A DNA stretch of 64,000 bases from Sipunculus nudus (GCA_026874595.1 CM049318.1:41770456-41834455); one strand, 5' to 3'; counted from the stretch's first letter, positions 1 through 11,894 are shown. Program-made: numbers and translations. Notes: generated by a model not told the origin, from the sequence alone.

Positions 1-170
1 TCCTTTGTCGCTTCACGCTACAGAAACCGGGATAAGCTCCGGCCTGATGAGTCATTAGGCTCGCGTGTAAAAGCTAACCAAACTTTACCACTCGCTGGTG
101 AACGAAGTAAATTTCGAGCGAGGGGTCAACTCCAGATAGAAACCATATCCAAATATGTTGCTAGTTTGCT
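1..170. other. Unassigned left edge, possible interspersed-repeat tail
   Basis: This stretch lies before the first recognisable gag-like sequence. One plus-strand frame is open from the window edge to about 195, but I recognise no domain in it. A small self-complementary CCGG...CCGG pair sits near 30-45, and the surrounding phrase reads like the end of an interspersed repeat. That impression is from memory only. Whether it belongs to the gypsy element that follows cannot be decided, because the element's left end lies outside the window. Confidence 0.2.
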
Positions 171-195
171 GCCATATGTGATTTTAAATCTTTAG

Positions 196-600
196 AAGAT
201 GAAATAATTAGAGGTCCGTTAACAGAGGACAAATCATATCAGCGGATTTGTGAAAAATTGACCAGTAAAACCTAAACATTACTGCAGGATGTGTCATTAA
301 CCAAAAAAAATTGAAGACGGGATAATTGTTACAAAAGAAATACATAGGCGCAGCTCTCCTGCGGAATCAGTTCAATTCAGAGTCCAAAACCCAGATATGA
401 TAACAAGCATCCAGCAGTGAAACCAGGCCCTGACTCCAGGGGCCCTCAACAGAAACCTGCCAGATCATGCTACAGATGTGGTTCAGTCAAGCATCTTGCA
501 AATGATGCATAATGTTCAGCAAAAACTGCGCAATATCGTAGTTGGCAAAAAGCTGACCACTAAGCCAAAGTATGTATGTCACAAGGCAGAGTATAATCTG
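196..600 (+). pseudogene. gag remnant with CCHC zinc knuckles
   Basis: Around 199-260 the plus frame reads like the conserved end of a gypsy gag capsid region (RGPLTEDKSYQRICEKL). At 464-590 there is a tandem zinc-knuckle remnant: C-x2-C-x4-H (CYRCGSVKH), a later C, then a damaged second knuckle ending in AKVC. Stops fall inside both knuckles, and some expected Cys positions are Tyr, Ser or Trp. In intact elements this is the RNA-binding nucleocapsid part of gag and lies directly upstream of protease, as here. The N-terminal part of gag is missing or unrecognisable. Confidence 0.7.
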
Positions 601-624
601 TAAATACTGAGCACATACCAGGCG

Positions 625-936
625 GTGCACAGGCTGTTGATACATCAGAAACTGAATTTGCCCCGTCTAAATTTCAACACCGTTGTGCTGAAAATAGAGA
701 ATGGTGTTACAGGTAACAGCAAACACATACATGCCAAAGTTCATATCAATAATATTCTCCTCACCATGATCATTGATGCAGGTTCTACGCTTTCACTGAT
801 TGATCAAGATACGTATATGAACAATGTCGCAACTTGTCCTCTGACACCACGTGGTATCAGGCTGACGATATTTGACAATCGTTACATTGACACAAAAGGC
901 TACTTCAATGCTAGTGTAAATCTGAATGGCCAATAA
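625..936 (+). pseudogene. Retropepsin-type aspartic protease remnant
   Basis: A 103-residue open frame contains IIDAGSTLSLID near residues 49-60. This is the retropepsin active-site context, where the usual D-[TS]-G is here D-A-G. Upstream residues (HAKVHINNILLTMIID) form the expected beta-strand leading to the catalytic Asp. A retropepsin would process gag-pol. The Thr-to-Ala change next to the catalytic Asp, and the stop separating this piece from the RT piece, argue against activity. Position between zinc knuckle and RT supports the call. Confidence 0.75.
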
Positions 937-1004
937 AGCAATGCAAAATCTATGTTTCTATGAAACACTGCTGCATTCTCGTCCTTGGCATTTTGATAAG
1001 TTAC

Positions 1005-1610
1005 AACTGTGAATGGAACAGGATTATATGACCAGTAACAGTGTATTAAGTGAATTTTCATATTTGTTTCATAGTATTGTACATGGTAAAGGATTTATAC
1101 ACAAGTGTGTTTCCACTGAAAATGCAGTGCCAGTTGCTCGGAGACAGAGACCTATACCATTTTCACTCGGTCAGAGGTTAAAGCTGAAATTGATAACCTA
1201 CATGGAAAACGTATCTTAGAGAGACACAACATTCTTCCTGGATAAGTTTTACAGTCATCACGCGCAGAAAAAAACGAGGTATCAGACCGTGTTTCGACCT
1301 AGTGCCTATGCTTGCCAAACATTGAAAGTCTTATGGAACTCGCAGGTAATGTATACCGATATGTAAAATCTCCACACAGATTAGCAGATTTGTTCCAGAA
1401 AATGATGGACATATTCTGTGCTGATTGTGAGGGTATACTGATCTATTTAGATGTAATCATCACAGAAGATACCAGTGGAGAACATGAAAGCAGACGACGG
1501 AAGGTTCTTCAGAAACTTTCTGATGCTAGTTTGACTTTAAACATAGATGCATTTAGAAAGTCAACAACTAAATTGGCTAGGGGTATCCATTTGCAGTTCT
1601 GGCATTGAAA
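1005..1610 (+). pseudogene. Gypsy reverse transcriptase remnant
   Basis: Two frames carry RT pieces. The first (1013-1219) matches the N-terminal approach to gypsy RT: a FSYLFHSIVHGKGFIHK segment followed by a basic PIPFSLGQRLK segment. The second (1312-1608) carries FQKMMDIF, then the catalytic region ILIYLDVIITEDTSGEH, in which the expected YLDD is YLDV, then KVLQKLSDASLTLN. The fingers/palm sequence between the two is largely gone. Loss of one catalytic Asp and the internal deletion mean this is not a working polymerase. Confidence 0.85.
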
Positions 1611-1829
1611 TGTCACAAGCTAAAATTGTAGCACTTGTTAAAATACAACCACCATAAAATATACAGGAACTACGCAGTGTCCTGTGACTATTACAGTACT
1701 GTTCAAATTTCATACCTTATTTTGCCACTATTTTGATGCTTTTGAGACCACACCTCAAAGACAATTAATATAACAACAACAACCATAAATCCTGTAGGAA
1801 GCAGACACATCAAGATGTGTTTGATCAGG

Positions 1830-2295
1830 TGAAAACAGCTCCTCCTCTGTCCAGCTGTTCTTGCTTTTTGCACACCGGATGCAGAAACCTTCGTTACTTG
1901 CGACGCTTCAGAGAAAGGTTTGGGTGCTGAACTGTCATAGCTACAACCTGACAATACCATACGTTTAGTTGCATTCATTTGCAGATCACTCTCTGATGCA
2001 GAAAAGAAATACAGTATTAGTGAACTAGAAGCCTCAGCAATTCATCTAGGCCGTAGAAAAAAATGGAACAGATATCTTCGTGGCAAACAATATACCTGAA
2101 AGACTTACCACAGAAGCCGAGTCATTTTACAACAACAATCACTAAATTCTGGAATGTAATCTCTCCGACTCCCAAGGTGGACCGCTCGCTTACTAACCTG
2201 TGATTTTGTTGTGAAATACACTAAAGGTCATTTCAACTGTGTTGCAGACACACTCTCTCGCTTGCCAACAAGCTCACCAGAACATGCAGACATGG
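1830..2295 (+). pseudogene. Gypsy RNase H remnant
   Basis: Plus-strand translation around 1845-1940 gives an FVTCDASEKGLGAELS stretch, the first catalytic-Asp motif of gypsy RNase H. Around 1980-2090 it continues with RSLSDAEKKYSISELEA, which contains the conserved Glu, and at 2205-2265 with GHFNCVADTLSRLP, the usual tail that leads to integrase. Stops and frame changes separate the three motifs. Order and spacing are as in intact gypsy pol. Confidence 0.85.
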
Positions 2296-2639
2296 ATGAT
2301 TAATCTGCTGTATACGCCGTCATGTCTTGCATACTATCAAGCGAAAAACTAACTGCTGAATCACATGCTCAAGCCACACCTGCTGATGACGTAGTTTCGC
2401 TCCTTCTACATTACTGCAAAACGGATGGCCTGACAAGAGAGATGCACAGGAACTTCTGCTACCATACTACCATATTCCTGACGAGCTTTTTGTTTGAATA
2501 CTTCCTGCTTATGGCGCGGAGACCGTGCTCCCATACCTATAGCTTACAGTCGTTCATACTCGAGGCAGCCCATACTAAAGGGCATATGGTAATTGTAAAG
2601 CATAAATAAAAACTCCGGCAATCAGTGGATTGGACAAAC

Positions 2640-3108
2640 ATGGACACTGATGCAGAAGCTGCATTGCATGATGGGCGTTTTCTGCCAAAACAGCGACAAA
2701 ACGCACAGCACTGCAAAGGCACCTCTTAAGCCACGCGACATACCACATGGACCATAGACATCTTGGGACCAGTCACATATGCACCACGTGAATTTCACTA
2801 CTACTCCAAATGGCTTGAGGTACTTGCTACAGATGATATTACCAGCACTCGAGTTATTGACTTTCTTCGGTCACAGTGTTCTACATGGGGAATATTTTTG
2901 TCCATCACCACAGACATTGAATTCGTGAGCGATGCTTTCACAGAAATGTTAACATCACGCTCCATTAAACACATTCCCACTCCTGTATACCATCCAAAAG
3001 CCAACGTGCAACTTAAAGGCTTACGCGATACCCTTGGACCGTTACGCCCAATCCCTCATGCGACAACTCGACACCTCACTCCCTCATGACGGGGAGAGAG
3101 ATGAGGGA
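2640..3108 (+). pseudogene. Gypsy integrase remnant
   Basis: The frame opening near 2763 reads through the integrase core: an ILGPVTY start, YYSKWLEV, RVIDFLRSQ, a degraded second acidic motif (ITTDIEFVSDAFTEML), and KHIPTPVYHPKANVQ, where intact elements have HPQANGQ-E. The expected catalytic Glu after this motif is not seen. Upstream, 2660-2750 holds the degraded zinc-binding region. After 3040 the frame shifts and runs into a stop at the very start of the LTR, so the integrase C-terminal domain is deleted. Confidence 0.85.
3091..3108 (+). promoter_or_regulatory. Polypurine tract of the gypsy element
   Basis: An 18-base, almost pure purine run (GGGGAGAGAGATGAGGGA) lies immediately before the inferred LTR start TGTAA. 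A polypurine tract next to the 3' LTR primes plus-strand DNA synthesis in LTR retroelements. One T interrupts the run. Confidence 0.65.
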
Positions 3109-3644
3109 TGTAATTAGTGTTTTCAGACCGAATAAACAGGAGGTTGTCCAGAGTGTAAGAGAGACTGTAACAGAGAAACAAGCTAAATAAAATGCGACTA
3201 CGACATTAGGAACTGCGTTAAAACGACCACCATTTCCGCAGGAGACTATGGGCCCGGGCATTTGCCAAATAAAAAGTTATAAGTTTGATCTTGCCTTTTC
3301 CGAGCCGCGTTTATTTGTCAAGATACAGGAGTACATTTGCACATTATAAAAAGGTTCTCGGTGGCATACCAACCGGTTAGATAAAGTGCGTTAACAAGAG
3401 CATTCTGAACTTTAGCGGGTCACTTTAAAGATGTTGTGATGGGCTGATATAGGCTGAAACTCTTTCATAAGTGCGGGGGAGGTTGTAGTGTCGTGGACAA
3501 TTTCCATGGGAAAAGTGCTGGGTGCGGGATATAAAGGAGACACCGGAAGTAGTCAGAGTTTTGGATTTAAAAAAAAAAAAGTCATGTAAACCACATGTGC
3601 TGCCTTTTTCTTGATTTGTTCAACTCTTTTGCTGCTACCTTACA
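3109..3644 (+). repeat. Probable 3' LTR (TGTAA...TTACA)
   Basis: The segment starts with TGTAA directly after the polypurine tract and ends with TTACA at 3640-3644, giving the short inverted TG...CA ends expected of an LTR. It contains AATAAA-type signals near 3130, 3186 and 3268 and a TATAAAAAGG box near 3345. The left boundary is well supported. The right boundary is chosen only because TTACA mirrors TGTAA; a second LTR copy would be needed to fix it. Confidence 0.5.
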
Positions 3645-4592
3645 TCATAATAACATCCGTGACACGATATTGTAAATATTAACAGAAACATATGCATGTC
3701 CTTTCTTGGAGAGTGTACGAGTTACAAATGATTTTAGAACTGCTGAGCATGTAAATGCAAGATGATAGCACAGAGACACTTGGTATGGTCATGTCAACAC
3801 CATGCAAAAGGATTACCGGGAAGAGTTTAGGGATTAACCATTATTGCATGCTGATATAAGAAATTAGTGTCAGGGGATCGAGAGTCACATTTTCGTTACA
3901 TTTACTGACTATGCAAGTGGGTCAGAGACAGGGTCAAATGTCAGGCCAAACATGGTAAAAACCGTCACGGACAGCAGGATATATTAAAATGCATAATAGA
4001 CCTAAATCTTGCGCTGGAGTCTGATTTTGTCACATACCTGTGTTGTGAATATCCAGCGACAACGCAGGAATTCCGGTCTTTGCCGGGGACAGTTCGGCTG
4101 TTTTCGGTGGTAACCTCAACGCAATTTTAAACCACGCAAAAATCACCAAGAATGATGTGTACATCAAAAATGGTTTATACTAATATCGGCGAAGTCACTG
4201 CTGGAACAATATCATTTAAAATGAGGTAGAGCACAGTGTCATACGCAACGCGGTTTCAGAGGACAAATGTAGACCAACTCCTTGAGGACAAAAAAGTGGA
4301 CGAACTTCTTTTATTAGATGAACAGTGAGTTTTCTTGTTGTGCATTTGGGCTTATATTTAGCCCTGTTCTCTGTTAAGCAACAACGGAAAAATAAAGTGA
4401 TCAATTGGATTTCTATGTCTTTATTACAATTTGGAGAATTTATCAATCATTGTCATATCTTTACAGAAATATTATTTATTTGTCAACAGCTTTTGTTACC
4501 ATGAGTTGAAGGTCCAAGGAAGGATGCATTCGGGGTAGATTTAATTTCGGGGTGCTTCAGTTAGCCTTTTTCAAATACAGTCGACCCTTTTG
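3645..4592. other. No gene seen
   Basis: AT-rich single-copy-looking DNA. Short open frames on both strands have no domain signature and several in-frame stops nearby. Confidence 0.5.
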
Positions 4593-4600
4593 TCACACAT

Positions 4601-4648
<48 letters not shown>
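4593..4648. repeat. (CA)n-(AT)n compound microsatellite
   Basis: A short CACACATACACACA run passes directly into about 20 AT dinucleotides. Confidence 0.95.
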
Positions 4649-4904
4649 TTTAAATACTTTATAAACTTTTATTATTTTAAATGGATTGTACAACTGGTTA
4701 ACCAATACAAGGCACTCAGGTTTACTAATGGCCGCAAGACAAACTTCAACTTCCTATGACTCTATCAAAAATCAACAAACCAAATCTATTTTATACAATG
4801 AAAGAACCCTACCCTAGAATAATTCTTGTGAAATATTAAATGATTCGGCTTGACAATTTCATTATAAAACATTTTTAAACTGAAAGAGGCTAAAATTATG
4901 AGGT

Positions 4905-5640
4905 TTTTGTCCTTAAAAAAACAGGTCGATGTAGGTGGTACCACAAAAACTGCAAATTCAAAGTTGAGTCATGTGACCAACATTTGCACAAAACTTGGTG
5001 ATGCTAGCTCCTGTCATTTCTGAGACTGTTATGTCAGTATGCTTACTTGGCCAACAACATTTGATATGTGACAGATTTTACATAAAATTTGGGAATGTTA
5101 GCTCCCGCTATTCCTTTGAAATTATGGGCAAATGTACTGATGACCGATTACCCTCGTACAGGAAATTCAATGCAGGTGGCGCCACCAATACCTCAAATTC
5201 ATATATGAGTCATGTGACCAACATATGCATAAAATTTGATGAACAAAGCTCCAGCCGTTTCTGAAATTGTAATTTGAGTATCTTTTTTGGCCAAATGACT
5301 TAGTTCTCTAAGTCTGTAACTCGGCCAAAGTTCGACGAACTGGAACCATTAAAAAAAACTTGAAAGAGATGGTTTCAGAGACTATTTTTGTAAAAAAATG
5401 AGCAATCTGGCTGGAAAATTTCGGAGAAGAAGATTTTTTCTTATAATACTAAGTAATTGCAGATTTCCAAAAAAATAAGCAAATCCGATAGAGTTCTTTA
5501 GATGACCGATTTTATGCATAAAGTTTGGTGATGCTAGCTCTTGTCGTTTTCCAGATATTATGGGTTAACGTACAGACGACGAACAATGCACGACGGACGA
5601 CGCCACACCATCGCATCAGCTCAAAGTTTCGCAAATAATA
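4905..5640. repeat. Diverged four-copy repeat ending in an ACGGACGACG-rich segment
   Basis: A phrase close to ATGCATAAAATTTGGTGATG, followed by CTAGCTCCTGTC and TTTCTGAAATTATG, recurs at about 4983, 5075, 5224 and 5512. Each copy is preceded by GTGACC or a close variant. A longer piece around 4915-5010 is also duplicated at 5160-5265, including GAGTCATGTGACCAACAT. The block ends with ACAGACGACG...ACGGACGACGCC at 5572-5605, a motif of the kind seen at ends of interspersed repeats. The arrangement is irregular, with unequal spacing. Confidence 0.6.
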
Positions 5641-6929
5641 TATTATATAAAAATGGGTAAAATATCAATACAGTAAGCGTACTGACAGAAACAGAGAGTT
5701 CTAACACATGCATGTAAGGTCCACAAGAAGGCAGGTCGACAAGCAGGGAGGTGATCCATGCGGTAAGCCGGTAATCAACAGACACTAAATTAGACCCCTC
5801 TATATCACACCCCGTGTCGAGGTCCGTGTAATTACAGGCACTAGGAAAGTGACTAATACATCCCTTAATTAACCAATGGTGACAAATCTAGCAGATCATG
5901 AGGAAAGCCTGGCTGAAAGACAAGAGCGCCCGCAGATTCAGATTACTGCAAAACTCGTGCTACTTCATTGGTTCAAGGTGTTGAACCTAATTTCTATCTC
6001 ACTGGCGGTCGACGCGTATGGATTAAGTGAACGTCAGCTCGAGTACTTTATCTGGCGACACTAATGAATGGTTTTAATTTTATAAATAACCAAACGCCTG
6101 TAATAATATATTATGGTTATGGGCACAAAGCTTTAATCTCAACAACGTGCCAATTTACACTTAATTATAGTATTACTCAGTGCATGACAATAAAGCGACT
6201 CTAATGTTTCGGGTTTGGTTGCATTTTGATTTTATGTCACTGTCTAATATTTCGTATGTCTATGTGTATTTTTGTTGAAACTGAAAGAGCATTTGTTTTT
6301 AAACACGCAGATATGCCGCGGCCGCATTAACAGATAATTTTCAGCGAATCAAGTGTACCCCATTAATTCTACTATGGATATTACAAGTTCTGTAGTTCCA
6401 TTCAGCCTTTGTCACGGATCTCCTTTTTTACAAATGATAATAAGTGTGCCTTGAGGGAGTAATTTTCCATATTTTCCGATAAATCTTGATATATTTAACA
6501 TTATTTATCACAGGGGATATCGCAGGCCATCCGTCAGAAATTATGGCTTACAATCCAGTCGGTGAACTTGAAGCGCCATCTGCTGTATATGGAAAATAAG
6601 TAAAATAGTCTTCAATGTTTTTAATTAAAGAGTATTTAACTAGTTAATACCTAATATTTATCAAGGCATCACCGGGATATATCTAACGGAGTCTTACATG
6701 TCCATTTCCCAAAGTGAGCAGCTTGAAACGTACAGTCAACGGGCAGTAAATGTATATCTGTCAGTCTTTGAAAGGTCGAGTGTGGTCAGAAACATTAAGT
6801 GAACATCGTAAGCGTGTGTAAAAACCTGACGCAAAACGGGAAAAGCCGAAAGATAAATAAGGAGATATCACAACTTGTTACAGAGAAACAGCACAAAGAC
6901 TAGCATGGCCAAGATCCGTGGTATTTATA
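5641..6929. other. No gene seen
   Basis: AT-rich sequence with short unremarkable open frames on both strands. A 62-codon plus-strand frame at 5876-6064 has no recognisable domain. Confidence 0.4.
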
Positions 6930-8938
6930 AAACACAGAAGAAAGGAACGCCACAGATCAGAGGCTACAACAAAACATAGAACAGAGGAAGAGACGACCTC
7001 ACCAGGATCAGAGGCTAAAACTAAACATATAGCAGAGGAAGAGGTGATCTCACAAGGATCAGAGGCTACAACAAAACAAAGAACAGAGGAAGAGGCGACC
7101 TCATCAGGATCAGAGGCTACAACAAAACATAGAACAGAGGAAGAGGCGACCTCATCAGGATCAGGGGCTACAACAAAACATAGAACAGAGGAAGAGGCGA
7201 CCTCACCAGGATAAGAGGCTACAACCAAAATAGAACAGAGGAGAAGGCGATCTCACCAGGATCAGAAGCTACAACAAAACATAGAACAGAGGAAGAGGCG
7301 ACCTCACCAGTATTAAAGGCTAACACCAAACATAGAACAGAGGAAGAGGCGACCTCACCATGATTAAAGGCTACCACCAAACATAGAACAGAGGAAAAGG
7401 CGACCTCACCAGGATTAAAGGCTACAACCAAACATAGAACAGAGGAAGAGGCGACCTCACCAGGATCAGAGGCTACAACAAAACATAGAACAGAGGAAGA
7501 GGCGACCTCGCCAGGATTTAAGGCTACCACCAAACACAGAACAGAGGAAGAGGCGACCTCACCAGGATTAAAGGCTACCACCAAACATAGAACAGAGGAA
7601 GAGGCGACCTCACCAGGATTAAAGGCTACCACCAAACATAGAACAGAGGAAGAGGCGACCTCACGAGGATCAGAGGCTACAAAAAACATAGAACAGAGGA
7701 AAAGGCGACCTCACCAGGATGAAAGGCTACCACCAAACACAGAACTGAGGAAGAGGCGACCTCACCAGGATTAGAGGCTACCACCAAACATAGAACAGAG
7801 GAAGAGGCGACCTCATCATGATCAGAGGCTACAACAAAACATAGAACAGAGGAAGAGGCGACCTCATCAGGATCAGGGGCTACAACAAAACATAGAACAG
7901 AGGATGAGGCGACCTCACCAGGATAAGAGGCTACAACCAAAATAGAACAGAGGAGAAGGCGATCTCACCAGGATCAGAAGCTACAACAAAACATAGAACA
8001 GAGGAAGAGGCGACCTCACCAGTATTAAAGGCTAACACCAAACATAGAACAGAGGAAGAGGCGACCTCACCATGATTAAAGGCTACCACCAAACATAGAA
8101 CAGAGGAAGAGGCGACCTCACCAGGATCAGACGCTACAACCAAACATAGAACAAAGGAAAAGGCGACCTCACCAGGATTAAAGGCTACCACCAAACATAG
8201 AACAGAGGAAGAGGCGACCTCACCAGGATTAAAGGCTACCACCAAACATAGAACAGAGGAAGAGGCGACCTCACAAGGATTAAAGGCTACCACCAAACAT
8301 AGAACAGAGGAAGAGGCGACCTCACAAGGATTAAAGGCTACCACCAAACATAGAACAGAGGAAGAGGCGACCTCACCAGGATCAGAGGCTACAACAAAAC
8401 ATAGAACAGAGGAAAAGGCGACCTCACCAGGATTAAAGGCTACAACCAAACATAGAACAGAGGAAGAGGCGACCTCACCAGGATTAAAGGCTACCACCAA
8501 ACATAGAACAGAGGAAAAGGCGACGTCACCAGGATTAAAGGCTACAACCAAACATAGAACAGAGGAAGAGGCGACCTCACCAGGGTTAAAGGCTACCACC
8601 AAACATAGAACAGAGGAAGAGGCGACCTCACCAGGATTAAAGGCTACCACTAAACATAGAACAGAGGAAGAGGCGACCTCACAAGGATTAAAGGCTACAA
8701 CCAAACGTAGAACAGAGGAAGAGGCGACCTCACGAGGATCAGAGGCTACAAAAAACATAGAACAGAGGAAAAGGCGACCTCACCAGGATTAAAGGCTACA
8801 ACCAAACATAGAACAGAGGAAGAGGCGACCTCACGAGGATCAGAGGCTACAAAAAACATAGAACAGAGGAAAAGGCTACCTCAACCAGGATCAGAGGTTT
8901 CCAACAAACATAGAACAGAGGAAGAGGCGACCTCACCT
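6930..8938. repeat. 51-bp minisatellite, about 39 units
   Basis: Tandem units of 51 bp share the core CATAGAACAGAGGAAGAGGC followed by GACCTCACCAGGAT and a variable AAAGGCTACMACCAA. Because 51 is a multiple of three, long frames open on both strands. The plus frame repeats a 17-residue unit containing KHRTEEEATSPG and the minus frame a hydrophobic unit containing EVASSSVLCLVV. Units with GGATAAGAG or CATGATTAA put stops in the plus frame, and units of 49-50 bp shift frames. No start context or splice pattern favours coding. Variants include AGGATCAGAGGCTACAAC and AGGATTAAAGGCTACCACC types. Confidence 0.95.
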
Positions 8939-9931
8939 TACTGTTCCCATTCACTCTTTGAAATATACCTGGTTCGATACTGTTCAAAATGTTCTGTTTT
9001 GGAAAAAATATGCTCATACTGTAACGTTTCTCCGAGAAAGTGATATCCCATCTTTATTATTCTATGGGAACAAATTGAAAACCGTTTTAATGACTATAAT
9101 GGCATCATACACATTATTGCAATACATGACTGAAAAAAGGAAATAAGTTTACGTTAAGTTTATCTTAAATGTTATTTTAATTCCTTCGCAAGAAATGAGA
9201 AAGTTTATTTCAAGATTGGTACATATTTTGTTAAAATATTTCAGTTCATGTTTTTCTCAGAAAAGTTGATTACATATATTTGATTGTCACCAGAAGCACA
9301 GGGTGACGTCTAGAGACCATATTTCACTTAAATATGACAATACTCCGTTCTTCTGCGACTCTAAAAAGAACTAATACATAAACAAATATGGTAGGAGGTT
9401 TCCTAGTTTTATCCCGAAGCGAACGGTCTTTTCTCAGTGGCAGCGGAATCTTGCTCACTAGATAGTGATTTTTTTTTCGCATGGGTTCATTTGGAATTCC
9501 ATGCATATAGAACAAAACTACATATAATTCTAATAATACCAGTAATACTAATACATAATTTAACAAAACTATTTAAAGGTTCATTATATATACCGGACAT
9601 GAAAACGGCAAACCGGTGCCCAGGTGTATCGTTAGTTAGTTGGTCTGACATTAATGTTTTGACATTGTTATCACGCATTAATCAAAGCATAGAATTCATC
9701 TTTTAGTTAGTACTAGCAAAACATCAGGATTTTGCTCTTTGTCTATATGTGCAGCTCTATCAACTTTTCCTGTATCTCACACGGCCTTTTCTCTTTTTTG
9801 TTTTTCTGTAATTTTTCTATTTTTGTCTTTCTTACTCTCTCTCACACACACACATATATAAAGATGTATTATTAATTAATATAAACATATAAAAAATGTA
9901 AGATATATTTTAAATATAACTGACCTTATCA
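8939..9931. other. No gene seen
   Basis: AT-rich DNA with a small pyrimidine/CA/TA run at 9833-9861 and overlapping short frames without recognisable domains. Confidence 0.4.
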
Positions 9932-10159
9932 ATGACAGATTGTGGCAGCATCGCGACATTTCGGCGTAAAATATCGACGAATTGCTTTAAATACTCCACT
10001 GTTTTTGGAGACTTTGTAAACATTATCCAGGTATCAAATGATCTGGAGCTGGGAGTCTACTCCGTGACGGTAACGTCTTACATGACTGATCATAATCACC
10101 CGTATGACCAAGCCATGCCTGCAACAGTTAAACGAGTAATTACTGTCCGTGTCACGTGA
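9932..10159 (+). CDS. Unassigned short open frame, possible exon or relic
   Basis: A 75-residue open frame whose second half (LELGVYSVTVTSYMTDHNH, then KRVITVRVT) looks like alternating beta strands, of the sort found in PKD or HYR extracellular repeats. It is too short and too weak to assign. An AG dinucleotide near 9937 could be a splice acceptor, and the frame ends in a stop followed by AT-rich DNA. It may equally be chance. No neighbouring frame extends it. Confidence 0.15.
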   Translation: MTDCGSIATFRRKISTNCFKYSTVFGDFVNIIQVSNDLELGVYSVTVTSYMTDHNHPYDQAMPATVKRVITVRVT

Positions 10160-11587
10160 CCAGGAACACAGTCAGATAGCTACCTATTGATTTCGGAATC
10201 GGTGCGTGTATTTTTAGATTACGGAGCGCCGAGATAACCAAGATTGCCTAAAATGAATTCATAGATTTTTGTATGTCTTCCTTCTTTGAGTCCTTCACAA
10301 TTTATCTGGTAACGTAACTAAGCACTGACCCTTTTTGGCCTATCAGCGCCTTCTCATGAACGGATCCGTGTAAATCAAATTATAAAGGTGGGTCCTTTAT
10401 AAAGAAAGATAAAAAATTGTCCTTTTCTTGCAGATATTTTCCTTAATTGAAACCTTCATCCACGGAAATCGATAATAAGTTCAACTATAAAAGCACTCCT
10501 TTGAGAACGTTGTCTGCTTTCGTACCATTTCCTGTATACATATATTTTATTCTCTTTGTTCAAATGTTTATGTATTAAGAACAAATAAATCTTAAGTCGT
10601 TGTAGAATTTCACCTCGATATATAATTACCATGTACGTGTTTGGTCCGAGCACAACAAAATACTACTCCCTGCTGGTGCCCTACAGAATCAAACCATGCG
10701 TTTTCGGTGCAAAATCTGGCCATATATGCCGTGGTTTGCGCTTGAAGGACTCTTAACGTTTGGAATTACATGTATAGATTTTTATGAATAAAACAGGTAT
10801 AACTTAACTATTTAACATGCCTTTAATTTCTTTGGATCACCTAATACAGTAACTGAATATTCGCTCTTGGATATATATATATCAACATCATACGAGTCAT
10901 AAAATACACGTTAAAATGTTCACATGATAACTCGAAAAAAACATACTATAAACCATAAAATGTCAGTGTTAAGTGGTATGTTCTGGGCTATGTGCAAATG
11001 CATGCATCACTACACGCATATATTATATGCCTGAAGCAGGTATGTCATTATTATTGCATCTCTGATCTTTTTTTTTTTTAACTGGCAAATAAAATTCCTT
11101 TGACTGGGTTTACATAACTCTCACTATGTAATGGCGACACTTTAAAATACTTTCTTCTTTATTCACTGAGCAAATTCGGTTAACATTATTAGATACAGGT
11201 CTGTATAAAAAAGTGAAGTTCTCATCAACACAGTATTCCATTACATTGTGAATATTATTTTTTTTCAAATAAATGATTTATGAATAAAAATTTCCTTTAT
11301 AAAATTATCTCCATACTATTCACTGTTTGAAAAGATGAATTAATATTATTTTATCCGTTCTATTAACTTCATCTACAATTATAGCTCATACCAAATACAC
11401 ATGCATGTCCACTGACAAAAATCTGCAGTCTGAACGCTCAGTCAGCAGATTCCTTAAGTGACCACTGACCAGTGTCTGCGATAACGACTGTAGTGTGAAC
11501 CCAACTTAACACGCGATTCAAGAATTATTTCCCTACATTCATTTCCCGAGAACGCTTTCTCTCTAATCCTTCTGTTTCTGCCTTCCT

Positions 11588-11591
<4 letters not shown>
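10160..11591. other. No gene seen
   Basis: AT-rich sequence with scattered poly-T and TATATA runs. No frame above about 70 codons shows a recognisable domain. Confidence 0.45.

Positions 11592-11634
<43 letters not shown>
11592..11634. repeat. (TC)n microsatellite
   Basis: About 20 TC dinucleotides with one interruption near 11621. Confidence 0.95.
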
Positions 11635-11890
11635 AGTCTTTCTTTGGTACAAGTTTCACTCACCGTGGTCTGTTACCTAATTTCTCAAAAGACGGAGCAC
11701 CTATATTGAGACTTTTTTATTTTTTTTCAAAAAGATATAACCTGTAATGTGTTCTCAGGTCAGACAGCAGCTAGACAGATAATCCAGAAAAGGGTGATTG
11801 CTATAGTTCAGCAGGCTAAGCTACGTACCAGTTGTAGTCCTGTAGCCGTCTGCAATGCTTAAATATTAACATTGATGTATATATTTAATT

Positions 11891-11894
<4 letters not shown>

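Larger units (their letters stand above)
196..3644 (+). mobile_element. Degenerate Ty3/gypsy LTR retrotransposon, right part with 3' LTR
   Basis: The order of remnants is gag tail with zinc knuckles, aspartic protease, reverse transcriptase, RNase H, integrase, polypurine tract and 3' LTR. Protease-RT-RNaseH-integrase is the Ty3/gypsy order, not Ty1/copia. The phrase around 2715-2765, just before the integrase core, resembles Mag-lineage gypsy elements. The coding sequence is broken by many stops and frameshifts, so the element is dead. No 5' LTR is visible; it should lie left of the window or be lost. The retroelement identity is secure; the lineage is a guess. Confidence 0.9.

Noticed and set aside
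45-75. Hammerhead-ribozyme-like start (CCTGATGAGTC)
   Set aside because: The CTGATGA box is present, but there is no GAAA box after a stable stem II, and no cleavage-site stem could be drawn.
1703-1978. Minus-strand 91-codon frame over the gypsy pol region
   Set aside because: It lies opposite the plus-strand RNase H remnant and is its shadow.
6930-8938. Long open frames on both strands of the 51-bp array as a repeat protein gene
   Set aside because: The frames exist because 51 is a multiple of three. Variant units bring stops, and 49-50 bp units shift the frame. There is no upstream start or exon context.
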